The notes beneath the pieces are model-generated. The model was not told the origin of the DNA. It saw only the letters and a list, made by a program, of their open reading frames with translations, and did not search any database. A stretch of DNA of 64,000 nucleotides from Lysinibacillus sp. PLM2 (GTDB taxonomy: Bacteria > Bacillota > Bacilli > Bacillales_A > Planococcaceae), in NCBI GenBank assembly GCA_023168345.1, contig AP025689.1:2926001-2990000 (forward strand), read 5' to 3'. Shown one piece after another: positions 18,697 through 27,960 of the stretch (its first letter is position 1; each line of letters begins with the position of its first letter). The translations under genes and the position numbers were made by a program.

Positions 18697-19881
18697 TTAA
18701 ATATTTATAGAAGCAAAATTAGATAAATAGTATTCTAACCGATCTAACCCTTTTTTTAGTTCTTCCATAGACGATGCATAGGATAATCGAATATACCCTT
18801 CACCATATTCCGTAAAGGCACTTCCAGGAGTTACTGCTACCTTTGCTTCACGTAATAGTTTAAGGGCAAATTCTTCAGAGCTTAGTCCATATTTCTTTAT
18901 TGAAGGGAAAATATAAAAAGCACCATTAGGATAGGCAACCTGTAATCCCATATCAATAAGTCTTTTGTAAACATAATCTCTTCTTTTATTGTATTCATTT
19001 TTCATCGTCAATACTTCTTCATCATTTGTACCATGCTTTAAAGCTTCGATTGCTGCGAATTGACTAATTGATGTTGCACATACAACATTAAACGAATGTA
19101 GCTTATGCATTTGTTTAGTAATATAAGGAGGTGCAAATGTAAACCCAATACGCCATCCAGTCATAGAATGAGATTTGGAAACACCATTAATGACAATCGT
19201 TTTATCTTTTAATCCTGGATAAGCTGCAATAGAATAATGCTTATCTTCATATACTAGCTCACTATAAATTTCATCTGAAACAATAAAGATATTTTTGTCT
19301 TTTAGTAATTGTCCGATTTCATCAATTTCTTCTTTTGAAAGTACGGTTCCTGTTGGATTAGATGGGTATGGTAATACGATACACCGAGTTTTCTCTGTAA
19401 TGTGTTCTTCAATTAACGAGGCAGTTAATTTAAATCCGGTATTGCTAGTATCCACAAAAACTGGAACAGCATTACTCAATCGAATGAGCGGCTCATATCC
19501 AGGATAGCTTGGTGCAGGTAGGATAACTTCTGTACCTGGTGAAAGAATCGTTCTAAATGCAAGATCGAGAGCTTCACTAGCACCTACAGTTACGATTACT
19601 TCATCCTGAGGGTTATATGACAGGCCGTAAAGGTTCTGAACATACTCGCTTGCAAGTTCACGAAGCTCTATTAATCCATTGTTTGTCGTATAACCATGTT
19701 TTTCATCTTGTATCGCTCGAATACCGGCATCTTTAATATAGCTTGGAGATGGAAAGTCTGGTTGCCCCACTGTTAAGTTCACTACATCCGATATTTCATT
19801 AGCTAGGTTAGCGATCTTTCTTATGCCAGATTCCTCTAAGTCTACTAATGTTTTATTGAGCAATTCATTTAAGTATGTCAT
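18697..19881 (-). CDS. PLP-dependent class I aminotransferase (PatA/AspC-like)
   Basis: Fold-type I aminotransferase of 394 residues from the ATG at 19881, which has AGGAG 8 bases upstream; the ATG two codons earlier is too close to it. PLP-binding Lys236 lies in NGVSKSHSMTGWRIGF, Asp203 and Tyr206 in VSDEIYSELV, Asn175 in PYPSNPTGTVLS, and the phosphate-binding Arg in SYASSMEE-adjacent YIRLSYASS. It resembles PatA and aromatic/aspartate aminotransferases. It follows the peptide-transport and GlcD genes in the same direction, so it may use amino acids released from imported peptides. The leader contains competing hairpins (see findings). Confidence 0.9.
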   Translation of the reverse strand: MTYLNELLNKTLVDLEESGIRKIANLANEISDVVNLTVGQPDFPSPSYIKDAGIRAIQDEKHGYTTNNGLIELRELASEYVQNLYGLSYNPQDEVIVTVGASEALDLAFRTILSPGTEVILPAPSYPGYEPLIRLSNAVPVFVDTSNTGFKLTASLIEEHITEKTRCIVLPYPSNPTGTVLSKEEIDEIGQLLKDKNIFIVSDEIYSELVYEDKHYSIAAYPGLKDKTIVINGVSKSHSMTGWRIGFTFAPPYITKQMHKLHSFNVVCATSISQFAAIEALKHGTNDEEVLTMKNEYNKRRDYVYKRLIDMGLQVAYPNGAFYIFPSIKKYGLSSEEFALKLLREAKVAVTPGSAFTEYGEGYIRLSYASSMEELKKGLDRLEYYLSNFASINI

Positions 19882-19885
19882 ACTC

Positions 19886-19950
19886 ATAACTCCTTTTTAT
19901 TCAGGAGTTGATGTCTATACAATCCACCTGTATAACAGGCATCAACTCTA
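19886..19950 (-). promoter_or_regulatory. Structured leader with RBS-sequestering hairpin
   Basis: On the minus strand GAGTTGATG pairs with CATCAACTC (outer 9 bp, with an inner TATACA/TGTATA stem). The 3' arm of that stem overlaps AACTCCT, which can instead pair with AGGAGTT, the ribosome site of the aminotransferase gene. The two stems exclude each other. No known riboswitch consensus was recognised. Confidence 0.4.
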
Positions 19951-20001
19951 TTCATATGATGATGAATTCTAACTTTATTTATTTCGCAAAATATAAATAT
20001 T

Positions 20002-21363
20002 TTATCCGAAAATTTTCCCTGGATTTAAAATATAATTTTGATCTAATACTTGTTTTATAGCTTTCATAACATCTAATGCTTTTCCATGTTCGTCTTGTTG
20101 GTATTTCATTTTACCCAGTCCAACTCCGTGTTCACCAGTACATGTGCCTCCAACAGATAAAGCAAATTTTACGATTTTTTCATTTAAATCATTAGCTCTT
20201 TCTACTTCATCTGTATTATTCGGATCTAACACAATACCTGCATGGAAGTTACCGTCTCCAATATGACCTATAATCCCACCTTGTAATCCTGAATTATCGA
20301 TACATGTACGGCTAAACTCTACCGCCTCAGCTAGCTTGGATAGTGGAACACAAACATCGGTATTCATTACTTTTTTTCCAGGATTCGTATGTAGCATAAT
20401 GTTTAGATTGTTATGTCTTGCTTCCCAAAGTTTCTTTCTACCGATAGAATCTGTTTCAATATCGAATTGATAACAGCCAAAATCCTCGAACAATTCTTTT
20501 GTGATCTCAAGATCTGCATCAACATTTACTTTAGAGCCGTGAAATTCTAAAAACAACGTAACATCTTCTGCATAATTGGTTCCGGCTATTTTATTCATAT
20601 TACTAATCGATGCTGCTTCAACCAATTCAATTCTAGCAATAGGTACTCCTACTTGAAGTAAGGTTGTAGCTGCTTCAACTGAGTTTTGTAAAGACGAAAA
20701 GACCGCACGTCCTGCAACAATAACTTCCGGTATTCCGTACACTTGAAGGGTAATCTCAGTAAAAACTCCTAACGTCCCTTCCGATCCAACATAAAGTTCT
20801 GTTAGACGATAGCCTGAAGAAGATTTTTTTGCTTTGCTTCCTGTATGAATCATACTACCATCTGCTAATACCACTTCTAGGTTGCGAACATTATCCTTCA
20901 TGGCACCATAACGTACAGTTGTCGTACCACTCGCATTTGTCGAAGCCATTCCACCTATCGTCGCATCCGCCCCGGGATCAACGGGGAAAAATAATCCGTG
21001 CTTTCCTAGCTCAGCATTTAACTGAAGTCTTGTTACACCTGGCTGAACAGTTACTAATAAATCCTGAGGGTTGATATCGATAATTTTGTTCATTTCTTGA
21101 AAATCAATTGAAATACCACCATGGATTGGAATAGCTTGACCTTCTAAGCCAGAGCCGATACCAAATGGCACAATCGGAACTTTATTTTCATTGGCAAAAC
21201 GTACAATTTCAGCTACTTCTTGTTTATCTATTGGAAATACAACTACATCCGGAAGATTGGCAGGATGAAACGATTCATCTTGGCTATGATTGAGAAGAAC
21301 CGTTTCATTCGTACTAACTCGATCTTCTGGTAAGATTTCTTTTAATTGATCTACCAGATTCAT
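20002..21363 (-). CDS. FAD-linked oxidase, GlcD/D-lactate dehydrogenase family
   Basis: Flavoprotein oxidising a 2-hydroxy acid (glycolate, D-lactate, D-2-hydroxyglutarate and the like). 453 residues from the ATG at 21363; ATGs at 21393 and 21411 are in frame, the former with GAGG 7 bases upstream. The FAD-binding PCMH domain is at about 35-215 (VPFGIGSGLEGQ, GGMASTNASGTTTVRYG, GSEGTLGVFTEI). The C-terminal FAD-oxidase domain carries GHIGDGNFHAG and CTGEHGVGLGKMKY. No partner GlcE/GlcF gene is present, so it is the single-subunit type. It starts 55 bases after the last transporter gene, as part of the same operon. Confidence 0.88.
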   Translation of the reverse strand: MNLVDQLKEILPEDRVSTNETVLLNHSQDESFHPANLPDVVVFPIDKQEVAEIVRFANENKVPIVPFGIGSGLEGQAIPIHGGISIDFQEMNKIIDINPQDLLVTVQPGVTRLQLNAELGKHGLFFPVDPGADATIGGMASTNASGTTTVRYGAMKDNVRNLEVVLADGSMIHTGSKAKKSSSGYRLTELYVGSEGTLGVFTEITLQVYGIPEVIVAGRAVFSSLQNSVEAATTLLQVGVPIARIELVEAASISNMNKIAGTNYAEDVTLFLEFHGSKVNVDADLEITKELFEDFGCYQFDIETDSIGRKKLWEARHNNLNIMLHTNPGKKVMNTDVCVPLSKLAEAVEFSRTCIDNSGLQGGIIGHIGDGNFHAGIVLDPNNTDEVERANDLNEKIVKFALSVGGTCTGEHGVGLGKMKYQQDEHGKALDVMKAIKQVLDQNYILNPGKIFG

Positions 21364-21418
21364 AGATTTTATCTCTCCTTCTATAGGATTCATATACAAT
21401 CCTCTAGGCATATTCGTA

Positions 21419-22402
21419 TTAATATAAGTGACATCTCACAAAATGGCCTGGTCTTGCTTCTTTATTTACAGGTGCTGCTTGCTTACATATATCCGTAGCC
21501 ATTGGACATCGCGGATGGAATACACACCCTGAAGGTGGATTTAAAGGAGATGGGATCTCGCCTTTTAAAATAATTCTTTCACGCTTCATCGTTGGATTCG
21601 GATGTGGCACCGCAGATAATAATGCTTGCGTATATGGATGCAATGGTTCAGCAAATATATTGTCTGTATCTGTATATTCTACGATTTGCCCTAAATACAT
21701 TACGCCAATTTGATCAGAAATATGGCGTACGACACTAATATCATGGGCAATAAATAAATAAGTTAGCTTCAAATCTTCTTGAAGATCACGAAGTAAATTA
21801 ACGATTTGAGCTTGAGTTGAAACATCAAGGGCAGATACAGGTTCGTCACATACAATAATTTTCGGATTTAAAATTAATGCACGAGCCAATACAATTCTTT
21901 GGCGTTGACCACCAGAAAATTCATGGGGATAACGGTAATAATGATCCACGTTTAACCCAACCTTATAGAGAATATCCATCACTTTTTCCGTACGCTCTGC
22001 TTTTGTACCTAATTTATGAATTTTTAAAGGTTCCTCTAAAATTTCTCCAATTCGTTTTCGCGGATTAAGGGAAGAAAATGGATCTTGGAAAACCATTTGT
22101 AAGTCTTGTCTTGCCTTTCGAAGTTCGTCTCCTTTTAATTGAAAAAGGTCTTTCCCATTAAATAATGCAGAGCCACTTGTAGGCTCAGTTAATCTTAAAA
22201 TCGTACGACCTGTAGTACTCTTACCGCATCCTGATTCTCCAACCAATCCTAATGTTTTTCCTTCATATAATTTGAAGGAAACATCATCTACAGCCTTTAC
22301 AACAGCACTTTTTTGACCTATTTCGTTTTTAACAGGGAAGTGTTTTTTTAAACCTGATACTTCCAGAAGGGGTTCTTGTTCAAGCGTTAATTGTGTTGTC
22401 AT
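21419..22402 (-). CDS. Oligopeptide ABC transporter ATP-binding protein (OppF/DppF)
   Basis: Second ATPase of the peptide importer, 327 residues. Walker A is GESGCGKSTTGR, Q-loop QMVFQDPFSSLNPRKR, signature FSGGQRQRIVLARAL, Walker B IIVCDEPVSALDV, H-loop FIAHDISVVRHI. The C-terminal oligo_HPY extension has four cysteines (CVFHPRCPMATDICK and RCHLY), a pattern that binds an iron-sulfur cluster in some Opp/Dpp ATPases. The start overlaps the end of oppD by 23 bases, indicating translational coupling; AGGGGAGG lies 6 bases before the ATG. Confidence 0.93.
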   Translation of the reverse strand: MTTQLTLEQEPLLEVSGLKKHFPVKNEIGQKSAVVKAVDDVSFKLYEGKTLGLVGESGCGKSTTGRTILRLTEPTSGSALFNGKDLFQLKGDELRKARQDLQMVFQDPFSSLNPRKRIGEILEEPLKIHKLGTKAERTEKVMDILYKVGLNVDHYYRYPHEFSGGQRQRIVLARALILNPKIIVCDEPVSALDVSTQAQIVNLLRDLQEDLKLTYLFIAHDISVVRHISDQIGVMYLGQIVEYTDTDNIFAEPLHPYTQALLSAVPHPNPTMKRERIILKGEIPSPLNPPSGCVFHPRCPMATDICKQAAPVNKEARPGHFVRCHLY

Positions 22403-23399
22403 ATGTTACCTCCCCTTTCTCAATTTTTTCATAGTGCCAGCAACGCACTTTATGATTATCATTGTGTACCATTAATTCTGGTGGTTTTTCCTTACATAGT
22501 TCATCAGCAAATGGACATCTTTCTGCAAATCGACAGCCTTTTGGAATATTATTTAATGATGGAACGGCACCTTCAATTACGTGTAATTTTTCCGAACGAT
22601 CACCTTCTAAAGTAGGCATGGATTTCATTAATCCTTTTGTATATGGATGCAGCGGTTTTGAGAACAATGTCTCAACGTCTGTTTCCTCAACAATTTGACC
22701 AAGATACATGACAATTACTCGAGTGCAAACTTCTGCAACAACGCCAAGGTCATGGGTAATAAACATAACGCTCATTTTATATTCCTTATTTAACTGTAAA
22801 ATTAAATCTAAAATTTGAGCTTGGATGGTTACGTCTAGTGCCGTAGTTGGTTCGTCAGCTATTAAAACTTTTGGCTTACATGCAAGTGCCATTGCTATCA
22901 TGACACGTTGTCTCATTCCTCCGGATAATTCATGCGGATATTGTTTTACCCTTTTTTCAGGGGCTGAAATACCAGTCAATCCTAATAATTCTATCGCTTT
23001 TTCAGTCGCTTCTTTTTTCGATAACTTTTGATGAATCATCAGTGACTCGCTAATTTGAAAACCTATTGTATATACAGGGTTTAGCGAGCTTAATGGGTCT
23101 TGGAAAATCATCGAAATATCATTTCCTCTAATTTCCTGCATTTTATCTATCGGGAGTTCTAATAAGTTTTTACCTTGGAAATTAATCTCTCCCTCATAAT
23201 CTACTAAATATTTCTCGTCGTATAATCGAAGAATTGATTGAGAGGTTACACTTTTACCACAACCCGACTCCCCTACAATCCCTAATATTTCTCCTTCTTT
23301 CAGTTGAAAGTTAATGCCATGTAAGGCAGTAACACTACCTCTTTCTGTATGAAAGCTTGTTTTTAGATCTTTCACCTCTAAAATCGCTTGTTGGCTCAT
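22380..23399 (-). CDS. Oligopeptide ABC transporter ATP-binding protein (OppD/DppD)
   Basis: First ATPase of the peptide importer, 339 residues. Walker A is GESGCGKSVTSQ, Q-loop SMIFQDPLSSLNP, signature LSGGMRQRVMIAMAL, Walker B VLIADEPTTALDV. The C-terminal HPY extension includes CRFAERCPFADELCK. GGAGGG lies 5 bases before the ATG. It works with the OppF-like partner as a heterodimer on the cytoplasmic face of the two permeases. Confidence 0.93.
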   Translation of the reverse strand: MSQQAILEVKDLKTSFHTERGSVTALHGINFQLKEGEILGIVGESGCGKSVTSQSILRLYDEKYLVDYEGEINFQGKNLLELPIDKMQEIRGNDISMIFQDPLSSLNPVYTIGFQISESLMIHQKLSKKEATEKAIELLGLTGISAPEKRVKQYPHELSGGMRQRVMIAMALACKPKVLIADEPTTALDVTIQAQILDLILQLNKEYKMSVMFITHDLGVVAEVCTRVIVMYLGQIVEETDVETLFSKPLHPYTKGLMKSMPTLEGDRSEKLHVIEGAVPSLNNIPKGCRFAERCPFADELCKEKPPELMVHNDNHKVRCWHYEKIEKGEVTYDNTINA

Positions 23400-23469
23400 G
23401 AAAACCCTCCTTTGGTCAGCATTTAAGTATCCTTAGTGATAATCCTTTATGATTCGTTATAGGACTTCA

Positions 23470-24369
23470 TTACTTTTTATTATTAGAATGTGGATCTAGG
23501 ATATCTCGGAGTCCATCACCAAACATATTTAAAGCTAAAATCGCTAATACAATACAAATACCTGGGAACACAACCATCCAAGGTGTATTGAAAATAACCA
23601 TCTTTCCGTCATATAGGATGTTCCCCCAACTTGGCGTTGGTGCTGGAACCCCTGCACCTAAGAAACTCAGTGTTGCTTCTATTAAAATAGCATTCGCAAA
23701 TACTGAAGTGATTTGAATGATTAACGGTGAAACTACGTTAGGAGCAATATGTCCCCAAATGATTCTAAAGGACTTTGCACCAATTGCCTTCATCGCCTCA
23801 ATATAAGTCTCTTCACGGACGACCAATGCGGATGAACGAACGACACGCGCAACATATGGCGTGTATACAATACTTAATGCAATAATAATATTTTCAGTAC
23901 TTGGTCCAAGAGCAGCCATTAAAGCAATTGCTAATAATATTGCTGGTATAGCCATGATTCCTTCACAAATACGCATTAGAACATTATCTAAAATTTTATA
24001 GTAGCTCGCGTACAAACCAATAATAGTGCCAAATAGACCAGCAAAAAATGCTACTGCTAAACCAATAAGTAAGGATATTTGAGCACCAAATATAACGCGA
24101 GCTAATAAATCTCGACCAAGATTATCTGTACCAAATATATAATTCCCACTAGGACCTTGAAGACGATCTTCTGGATGTATTTCATATGGATCCGAAGATA
24201 TAAAAATAGGACCTAATAGAGCCAAAGCAACAATTAACGCAAGTATGATAAAACCCGTTACAGCTTGTTTATTATGAATAAATTTACTGAAAGCTAATCG
24301 GCGTTGTTCCTTCTTTAACGCCGTTCTTTTTTTACTAAGATCAGATGCTGATTTTACTACGGCTTCCAT
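23470..24369 (-). CDS. Peptide ABC transporter permease (DppC/OppC)
   Basis: Membrane subunit of 299 residues with about six transmembrane helices. The N-terminal OppC_N helix reads FIHNKQAVTGFIILALIVAL and is followed by FIFGTDNLGRDLLARVIFGA-type sequence. The EAA coupling loop that contacts the ATPase reads EAMKAIGAKSFRIIWGHIAPN. ATG start with GGGAGAG upstream. It lies 25 bases after the DppB-like gene. Confidence 0.93.
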   Translation of the reverse strand: MEAVVKSASDLSKKRTALKKEQRRLAFSKFIHNKQAVTGFIILALIVALALLGPIFISSDPYEIHPEDRLQGPSGNYIFGTDNLGRDLLARVIFGAQISLLIGLAVAFFAGLFGTIIGLYASYYKILDNVLMRICEGIMAIPAILLAIALMAALGPSTENIIIALSIVYTPYVARVVRSSALVVREETYIEAMKAIGAKSFRIIWGHIAPNVVSPLIIQITSVFANAILIEATLSFLGAGVPAPTPSWGNILYDGKMVIFNTPWMVVFPGICIVLAILALNMFGDGLRDILDPHSNNKK

Positions 24370-24394
24370 TTTCTCTCCCTACTTCCTTAGATTT

Positions 24395-25342
24395 TTATTT
24401 ATCTAATTTAACCCTTGGATCAATCACACCATATAACAAGTCGACGATAAGATTGATGACAACATATACAAAAGTTACGAATAAAATGATCCCTTGGATT
24501 ACTGGAAAGTCTCGTCTTTCAATGGAGTTTACAACTAATTGTCCAATACCAGGAATATTAAACACCGTTTCAACTACTGCAGCACCAGCGATTAGAATAC
24601 CAAAATTTTGTCCAATAATTGTAATAATAGGTAAAAGCGCATTTCGAAGTGTATGTCTGTAAATGACAATACTTTCTTTTACTCCTTTAGCTCTTGCTGT
24701 TTTAATAAAGTTTAAATTTAATACATCCAGCATAGAGGAGCGGGTCATTCTAGCAGTTAAAGCAATATGCATACATCCAAGTGCTAGAGCAGGTAAAATC
24801 ATGTATCTTAAGTGCTCCCACAGTCCTTCACTTAATTCTTTATATCCTGCTACAGGGAACCATTTTAAAGTAATAGAAAATATTAAAATCAAGAATAATG
24901 CTAGTAAAAAACTAGGAATAGCAACACCTATGTATGATAGACCCATAAAGGACTGATCAACATAAGTTCCTCTTCGTCTTGCAGCAAAAATACCAATTGG
25001 AATTCCAATTACTATTGCAAATATTTCTGCAAGAATTGCTAAGGATAAAGTTGGTCCTAAATGACTCACAATGGAATAGGTTACGTCTTCTTTCATAAAG
25101 TAAGAAGTGCCTAAATCACCTTGTAGCACTCCGCCCATCCAAGTAAAATATCGTTGGACAAAGGAATCATTAAGACCCATTTCTTCTCGTAAAGCCTCTA
25201 CTTGTTCATCTGTCGCCGAATCACCAAGCATAACTTCAGCCGGGTCCCCAGGTGTTAAGTAAATAATCAAATAAACGACTATGGAAACAATTAAGAGTGT
25301 TGGTATTAATGAAATTAAACGCTTTAATAAGTACGTTTTCAC
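24395..25342 (-). CDS. Peptide ABC transporter permease (DppB/OppB)
   Basis: Membrane subunit of 315 residues with the DppB N-terminus KRLISLIPTLLIVSIVVYLI and TPGDPAEVMLG, about six helices, and the EAA loop KTARAKGVKESIVIYRHTLRN. Translation starts at a GTG (25342-25340) with GGGGAGGG about 9 bases upstream. It is separated from the binding-protein gene by a hairpin that may lower its expression relative to that gene. Confidence 0.93.
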   Translation of the reverse strand: MKTYLLKRLISLIPTLLIVSIVVYLIIYLTPGDPAEVMLGDSATDEQVEALREEMGLNDSFVQRYFTWMGGVLQGDLGTSYFMKEDVTYSIVSHLGPTLSLAILAEIFAIVIGIPIGIFAARRRGTYVDQSFMGLSYIGVAIPSFLLALFLILIFSITLKWFPVAGYKELSEGLWEHLRYMILPALALGCMHIALTARMTRSSMLDVLNLNFIKTARAKGVKESIVIYRHTLRNALLPIITIIGQNFGILIAGAAVVETVFNIPGIGQLVVNSIERRDFPVIQGIILFVTFVYVVINLIVDLLYGVIDPRVKLDK

Positions 25343-25386
25343 CTTATTTCCCTCCCCTTTTTAAAATGATGAAAAGAAAGAATTTA

Positions 25387-25415
25387 ACTTCCCCACAAAA
25401 AACTTGTGGGGAAGT
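25387..25415 (-). terminator. Attenuating hairpin between binding protein and permease genes
   Basis: Perfect 12-bp inverted repeat ACTTCCCCACAA / TTGTGGGGAAGT with a 5-base loop and no following U-tract. Hairpins in this position are typical of binding-protein-dependent operons and make the binding protein more abundant than the permease. Confidence 0.7.
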
Positions 25416-25421
25416 AAGAAA

Positions 25422-26999
25422 TTATTCACTTACAGATACGTTATAGAATAAAGGTACTTCGAAATACTTATAGCCTTTTACATCCGTTGTGTAAGCTGAA
25501 ATTTTATTTGCTGCAAATGTTGTAATAAGTTTTACATCTTCGATTGAATGTGTTTGTAATTCTTCCCAATACTGTTTCGCTTCTTCAGTTGTTGGAGCAC
25601 TTTTAATTTTTGCAAGTAATTCTTTTTGCGTATCTGTTTCTGCACCGTCAAAGTAACTTTCTGCATAATAAAGAAGTTCTACCGGACTTGGTGTAGATGG
25701 GAAACTTGTTGTGAAGATATTCCAATCCTGTGGAGAGTTACGTACTTCACTTAACGCAGTTGCCCAGTCATAAACTAAAAGCTCAACGTTAATACCAATT
25801 TGCGCAAGCTGTTCTTTTACATAAACTGCTTCGTTATACATTTGTGGATAATCACGCGTTGTTAAAATGTTTAGTGTTTCGCCGTTATATCCACTTTGTT
25901 CTACTAATTGTTTTGCTTTCTCTAAATCTTTTTGATTATGGAATTCTGAACCTGCATCTGTTGCCCAAACTGCATTTTGCTTAGGTAATTGGCTAGGTGT
26001 AATTTCATAGTTATCAACTGCTGCTACCGCTGCAAGTGCATCTAAATCTAATGCATAAGCAACTGCTTGTCTTAATTCTTTTGATTGGAACGCTCCTTCT
26101 TTACGGTTAAATAATAGAGTGTAGTTCGCATCAAATGGAGTAATATATTCTAAATCTGGATTAGCTTCAAGTTGAGCTAAATCATCCTGGATAATACCAC
26201 CAGCAATATCATATTCACCTGTTTGTAAGCCTGATAGTTGAGTAGATGGGTCAATTACGATATCAAAGTAAACATCCTTCACTAAAGCTTCTTTTTTACC
26301 GGACAGACCACTTGCAGGTGTGTCTAAAGCAGCATATTCATCAAATCTTGTAAAATGTAAGTATTGATCTTGCTTCCATTCAACAAACTTAAAAGGACCT
26401 GTTCCGATGAATTCTTCCACACCAGATTCTGGCGCTGATTCAACAATTTCTTTTGGCATAATCGCAGCTAAATGTGATGTATTCGCAATAGCACCTAATG
26501 CAAGAGTAGTAGGTTCTGCTAAAGTCATCGTTACTGTGTATTCGTCAACTTCTGCAAATTGTGGTTCAGTTAATACTGCTCTAGCAGATGAAGATTTCTC
26601 TTTCCAACGTTCCATCGAAGCAACTACGTCTTCAGCTTTCATTTCTTCTCCGTTGTGGAACAATACACCTTGTCTTAAATTGAACGTATAAGTTTTCCCA
26701 TCTTCACTAACATCAATGGATTCCGCTAACATTGGTACTGGTTCAAAGTTTTCATTAAAAGCAACTAAAGATTCATAAATGACTGATGCAACTTCACGTG
26801 TAACAATCGCATTAGACATCAATGGATCTAGCGTTGGGGGTTGAACGTTACTGGCATAATGTAATTCACCATCTGTTGAAATTGCTGTATCTGTACCTTC
26901 AGAAGTATTATCACCTTCACCGCTACCACCACTACATGCAGTAACAATCATTAAAATAGAAAATACCGCTAATAACCATCCGAACTTTTTTATTTTCAT
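25422..26999 (-). CDS. Peptide/nickel-type substrate-binding lipoprotein (SBP_bac_5)
   Basis: Extracellular binding lipoprotein of 525 residues from the ATG at 26999, with GGAG 8 bases upstream. The lipobox is LMIVTACSGGSG near residue 22. The family-5 signature lies after a short Ser/Gly/Thr linker (HYASNVQPPTLDPLMSN, EDGKTYTFNLRQGVLFHNGE, VVASMERW). It delivers di- or oligopeptides, or another solute of this class, to the DppBC-like permease. The substrate cannot be read off; the adjoining aminotransferase, oxidase and M20 peptidase make a peptide or amino-acid derivative most likely. Confidence 0.92.
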   Translation of the reverse strand: MKIKKFGWLLAVFSILMIVTACSGGSGEGDNTSEGTDTAISTDGELHYASNVQPPTLDPLMSNAIVTREVASVIYESLVAFNENFEPVPMLAESIDVSEDGKTYTFNLRQGVLFHNGEEMKAEDVVASMERWKEKSSSARAVLTEPQFAEVDEYTVTMTLAEPTTLALGAIANTSHLAAIMPKEIVESAPESGVEEFIGTGPFKFVEWKQDQYLHFTRFDEYAALDTPASGLSGKKEALVKDVYFDIVIDPSTQLSGLQTGEYDIAGGIIQDDLAQLEANPDLEYITPFDANYTLLFNRKEGAFQSKELRQAVAYALDLDALAAVAAVDNYEITPSQLPKQNAVWATDAGSEFHNQKDLEKAKQLVEQSGYNGETLNILTTRDYPQMYNEAVYVKEQLAQIGINVELLVYDWATALSEVRNSPQDWNIFTTSFPSTPSPVELLYYAESYFDGAETDTQKELLAKIKSAPTTEEAKQYWEELQTHSIEDVKLITTFAANKISAYTTDVKGYKYFEVPLFYNVSVSE

Positions 27000-27165
27000 G
27001 TTCATTTCTCCTTAATTATTTAATTTTTCCATTTAATTTTCCGTAAAGTAGAACTATATTCCAAAAATTTAAAATAAAAAGAATGATACGAGTTTTCAGT
27101 CTATTTAAAATACAAATCTAGCTTTTCTTCATAGGTAAATAAAATTAAACTATTATATAAAGGAT

Positions 27166-27840
27166 TTATGTACTTTTTAATGCCATAACTTCCTTCATCC
27201 TTGTACCAATTTTTCCGATATGTTCTTCCATTTTCTTTTTTGCAAGAGAGGCATTTTTCTCTTCTATTGCTTCTATAATTTCTAAATGCTCTCTAAAAGA
27301 TATCTCACCAGTATTCGGTAATTTATAAACGAAGAAATTAAATACACGATATATTCCAGTATTCATCTCGTATATAATATCTCTTATTTGTTGATTCTTG
27401 TTGGCTGATGCTAATAGTAAATGGAAATCGCGGTCTAGTTCTAGAAAGAGGTTGAAATTATGATCTAAGGTGGCTTTTTCTTGTTGTTTGATATTTTCTT
27501 TTAATTGTTTTAAAAGACTTTCACTGATGTTATTAACGATTTTCTCAATGCTATAAGGCTCGATTAATTGACGAACTTCTAACGTATGAAGAAAATCTTC
27601 TTCTGTAAGATTAGTTACTTTTGATGGCTTTCCTCTTTGCGCAGTTAGAAAACCTTCTCTTTGAAGTCGACGAAGCGCTTCACGTAGAGGGGTTCGACTA
27701 ATGCCTAATTTAGCAGCAATTTTTTCCTCGGGTAATTCGGCTCCCGGTGCTAGCTCACCAGTAACGATTGCATCTCTTAATATTCGAGTTGCTTGGTCTG
27801 CTAATAATTCTTTCTCAGTAACCTTTTTAACCATTGTCAT
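27166..27840 (-). CDS. GntR family regulator, FCD (FadR-type) ligand domain
   Basis: Transcription factor of 224 residues. Winged helix-turn-helix at about 10-75 (LAPGAELPEEKIAAKLGISR, TPLREALRRLQREGFL). The all-helical FCD domain at about 85-220 carries RQLIEPYSIEK, DRDFHLLLASAN and the late His of FREHLEIIEAIEEKN expected to bind a metal and small acid. GGAGG lies 5 bases before the ATG. Three identical GTATACTGTATAC palindromes lie directly upstream, strongly suggesting autoregulation. The transporter operon follows on the same strand with no clear terminator between them, so it may control and partly co-transcribe that operon. Confidence 0.92.
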   Translation of the reverse strand: MTMVKKVTEKELLADQATRILRDAIVTGELAPGAELPEEKIAAKLGISRTPLREALRRLQREGFLTAQRGKPSKVTNLTEEDFLHTLEVRQLIEPYSIEKIVNNISESLLKQLKENIKQQEKATLDHNFNLFLELDRDFHLLLASANKNQQIRDIIYEMNTGIYRVFNFFVYKLPNTGEISFREHLEIIEAIEEKNASLAKKKMEEHIGKIGTRMKEVMALKST

Positions 27841-27852
27841 TCACACCTCCTT

Positions 27853-27869
27853 TTGTATACTGTATACAA
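27853..27869. promoter_or_regulatory. GntR operator copy 1
   Basis: Perfect 17-bp palindrome TTGTATAC-T-GTATACAA abutting the ribosome binding site of the GntR gene. Confidence 0.75.
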
Positions 27870-27901
27870 AAAAGTGAAAAACAGAATGAGAAAAAAGGCT
27901 T

Positions 27902-27914
27902 GTATACTGTATAC
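27902..27914. promoter_or_regulatory. GntR operator copy 2
   Basis: Exact copy of GTATACTGTATAC, 47 bases upstream of copy 1. Confidence 0.75.
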
Positions 27915-27947
27915 TTAATAGCTAATAAAAAAATTTAATAGTTCCCA

Positions 27948-27960
27948 GTATACTGTATAC
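27948..27960. promoter_or_regulatory. GntR operator copy 3
   Basis: Exact copy of GTATACTGTATAC, 46 bases beyond copy 2. No further copy lies near the transporter genes or the M20 peptidase promoter. Confidence 0.75.

Noticed and set aside
27000-27166. GntR operator in the transporter promoter region
   Set aside because: No GTATACTGTATAC or close variant was found between the GntR gene and the binding-protein gene.
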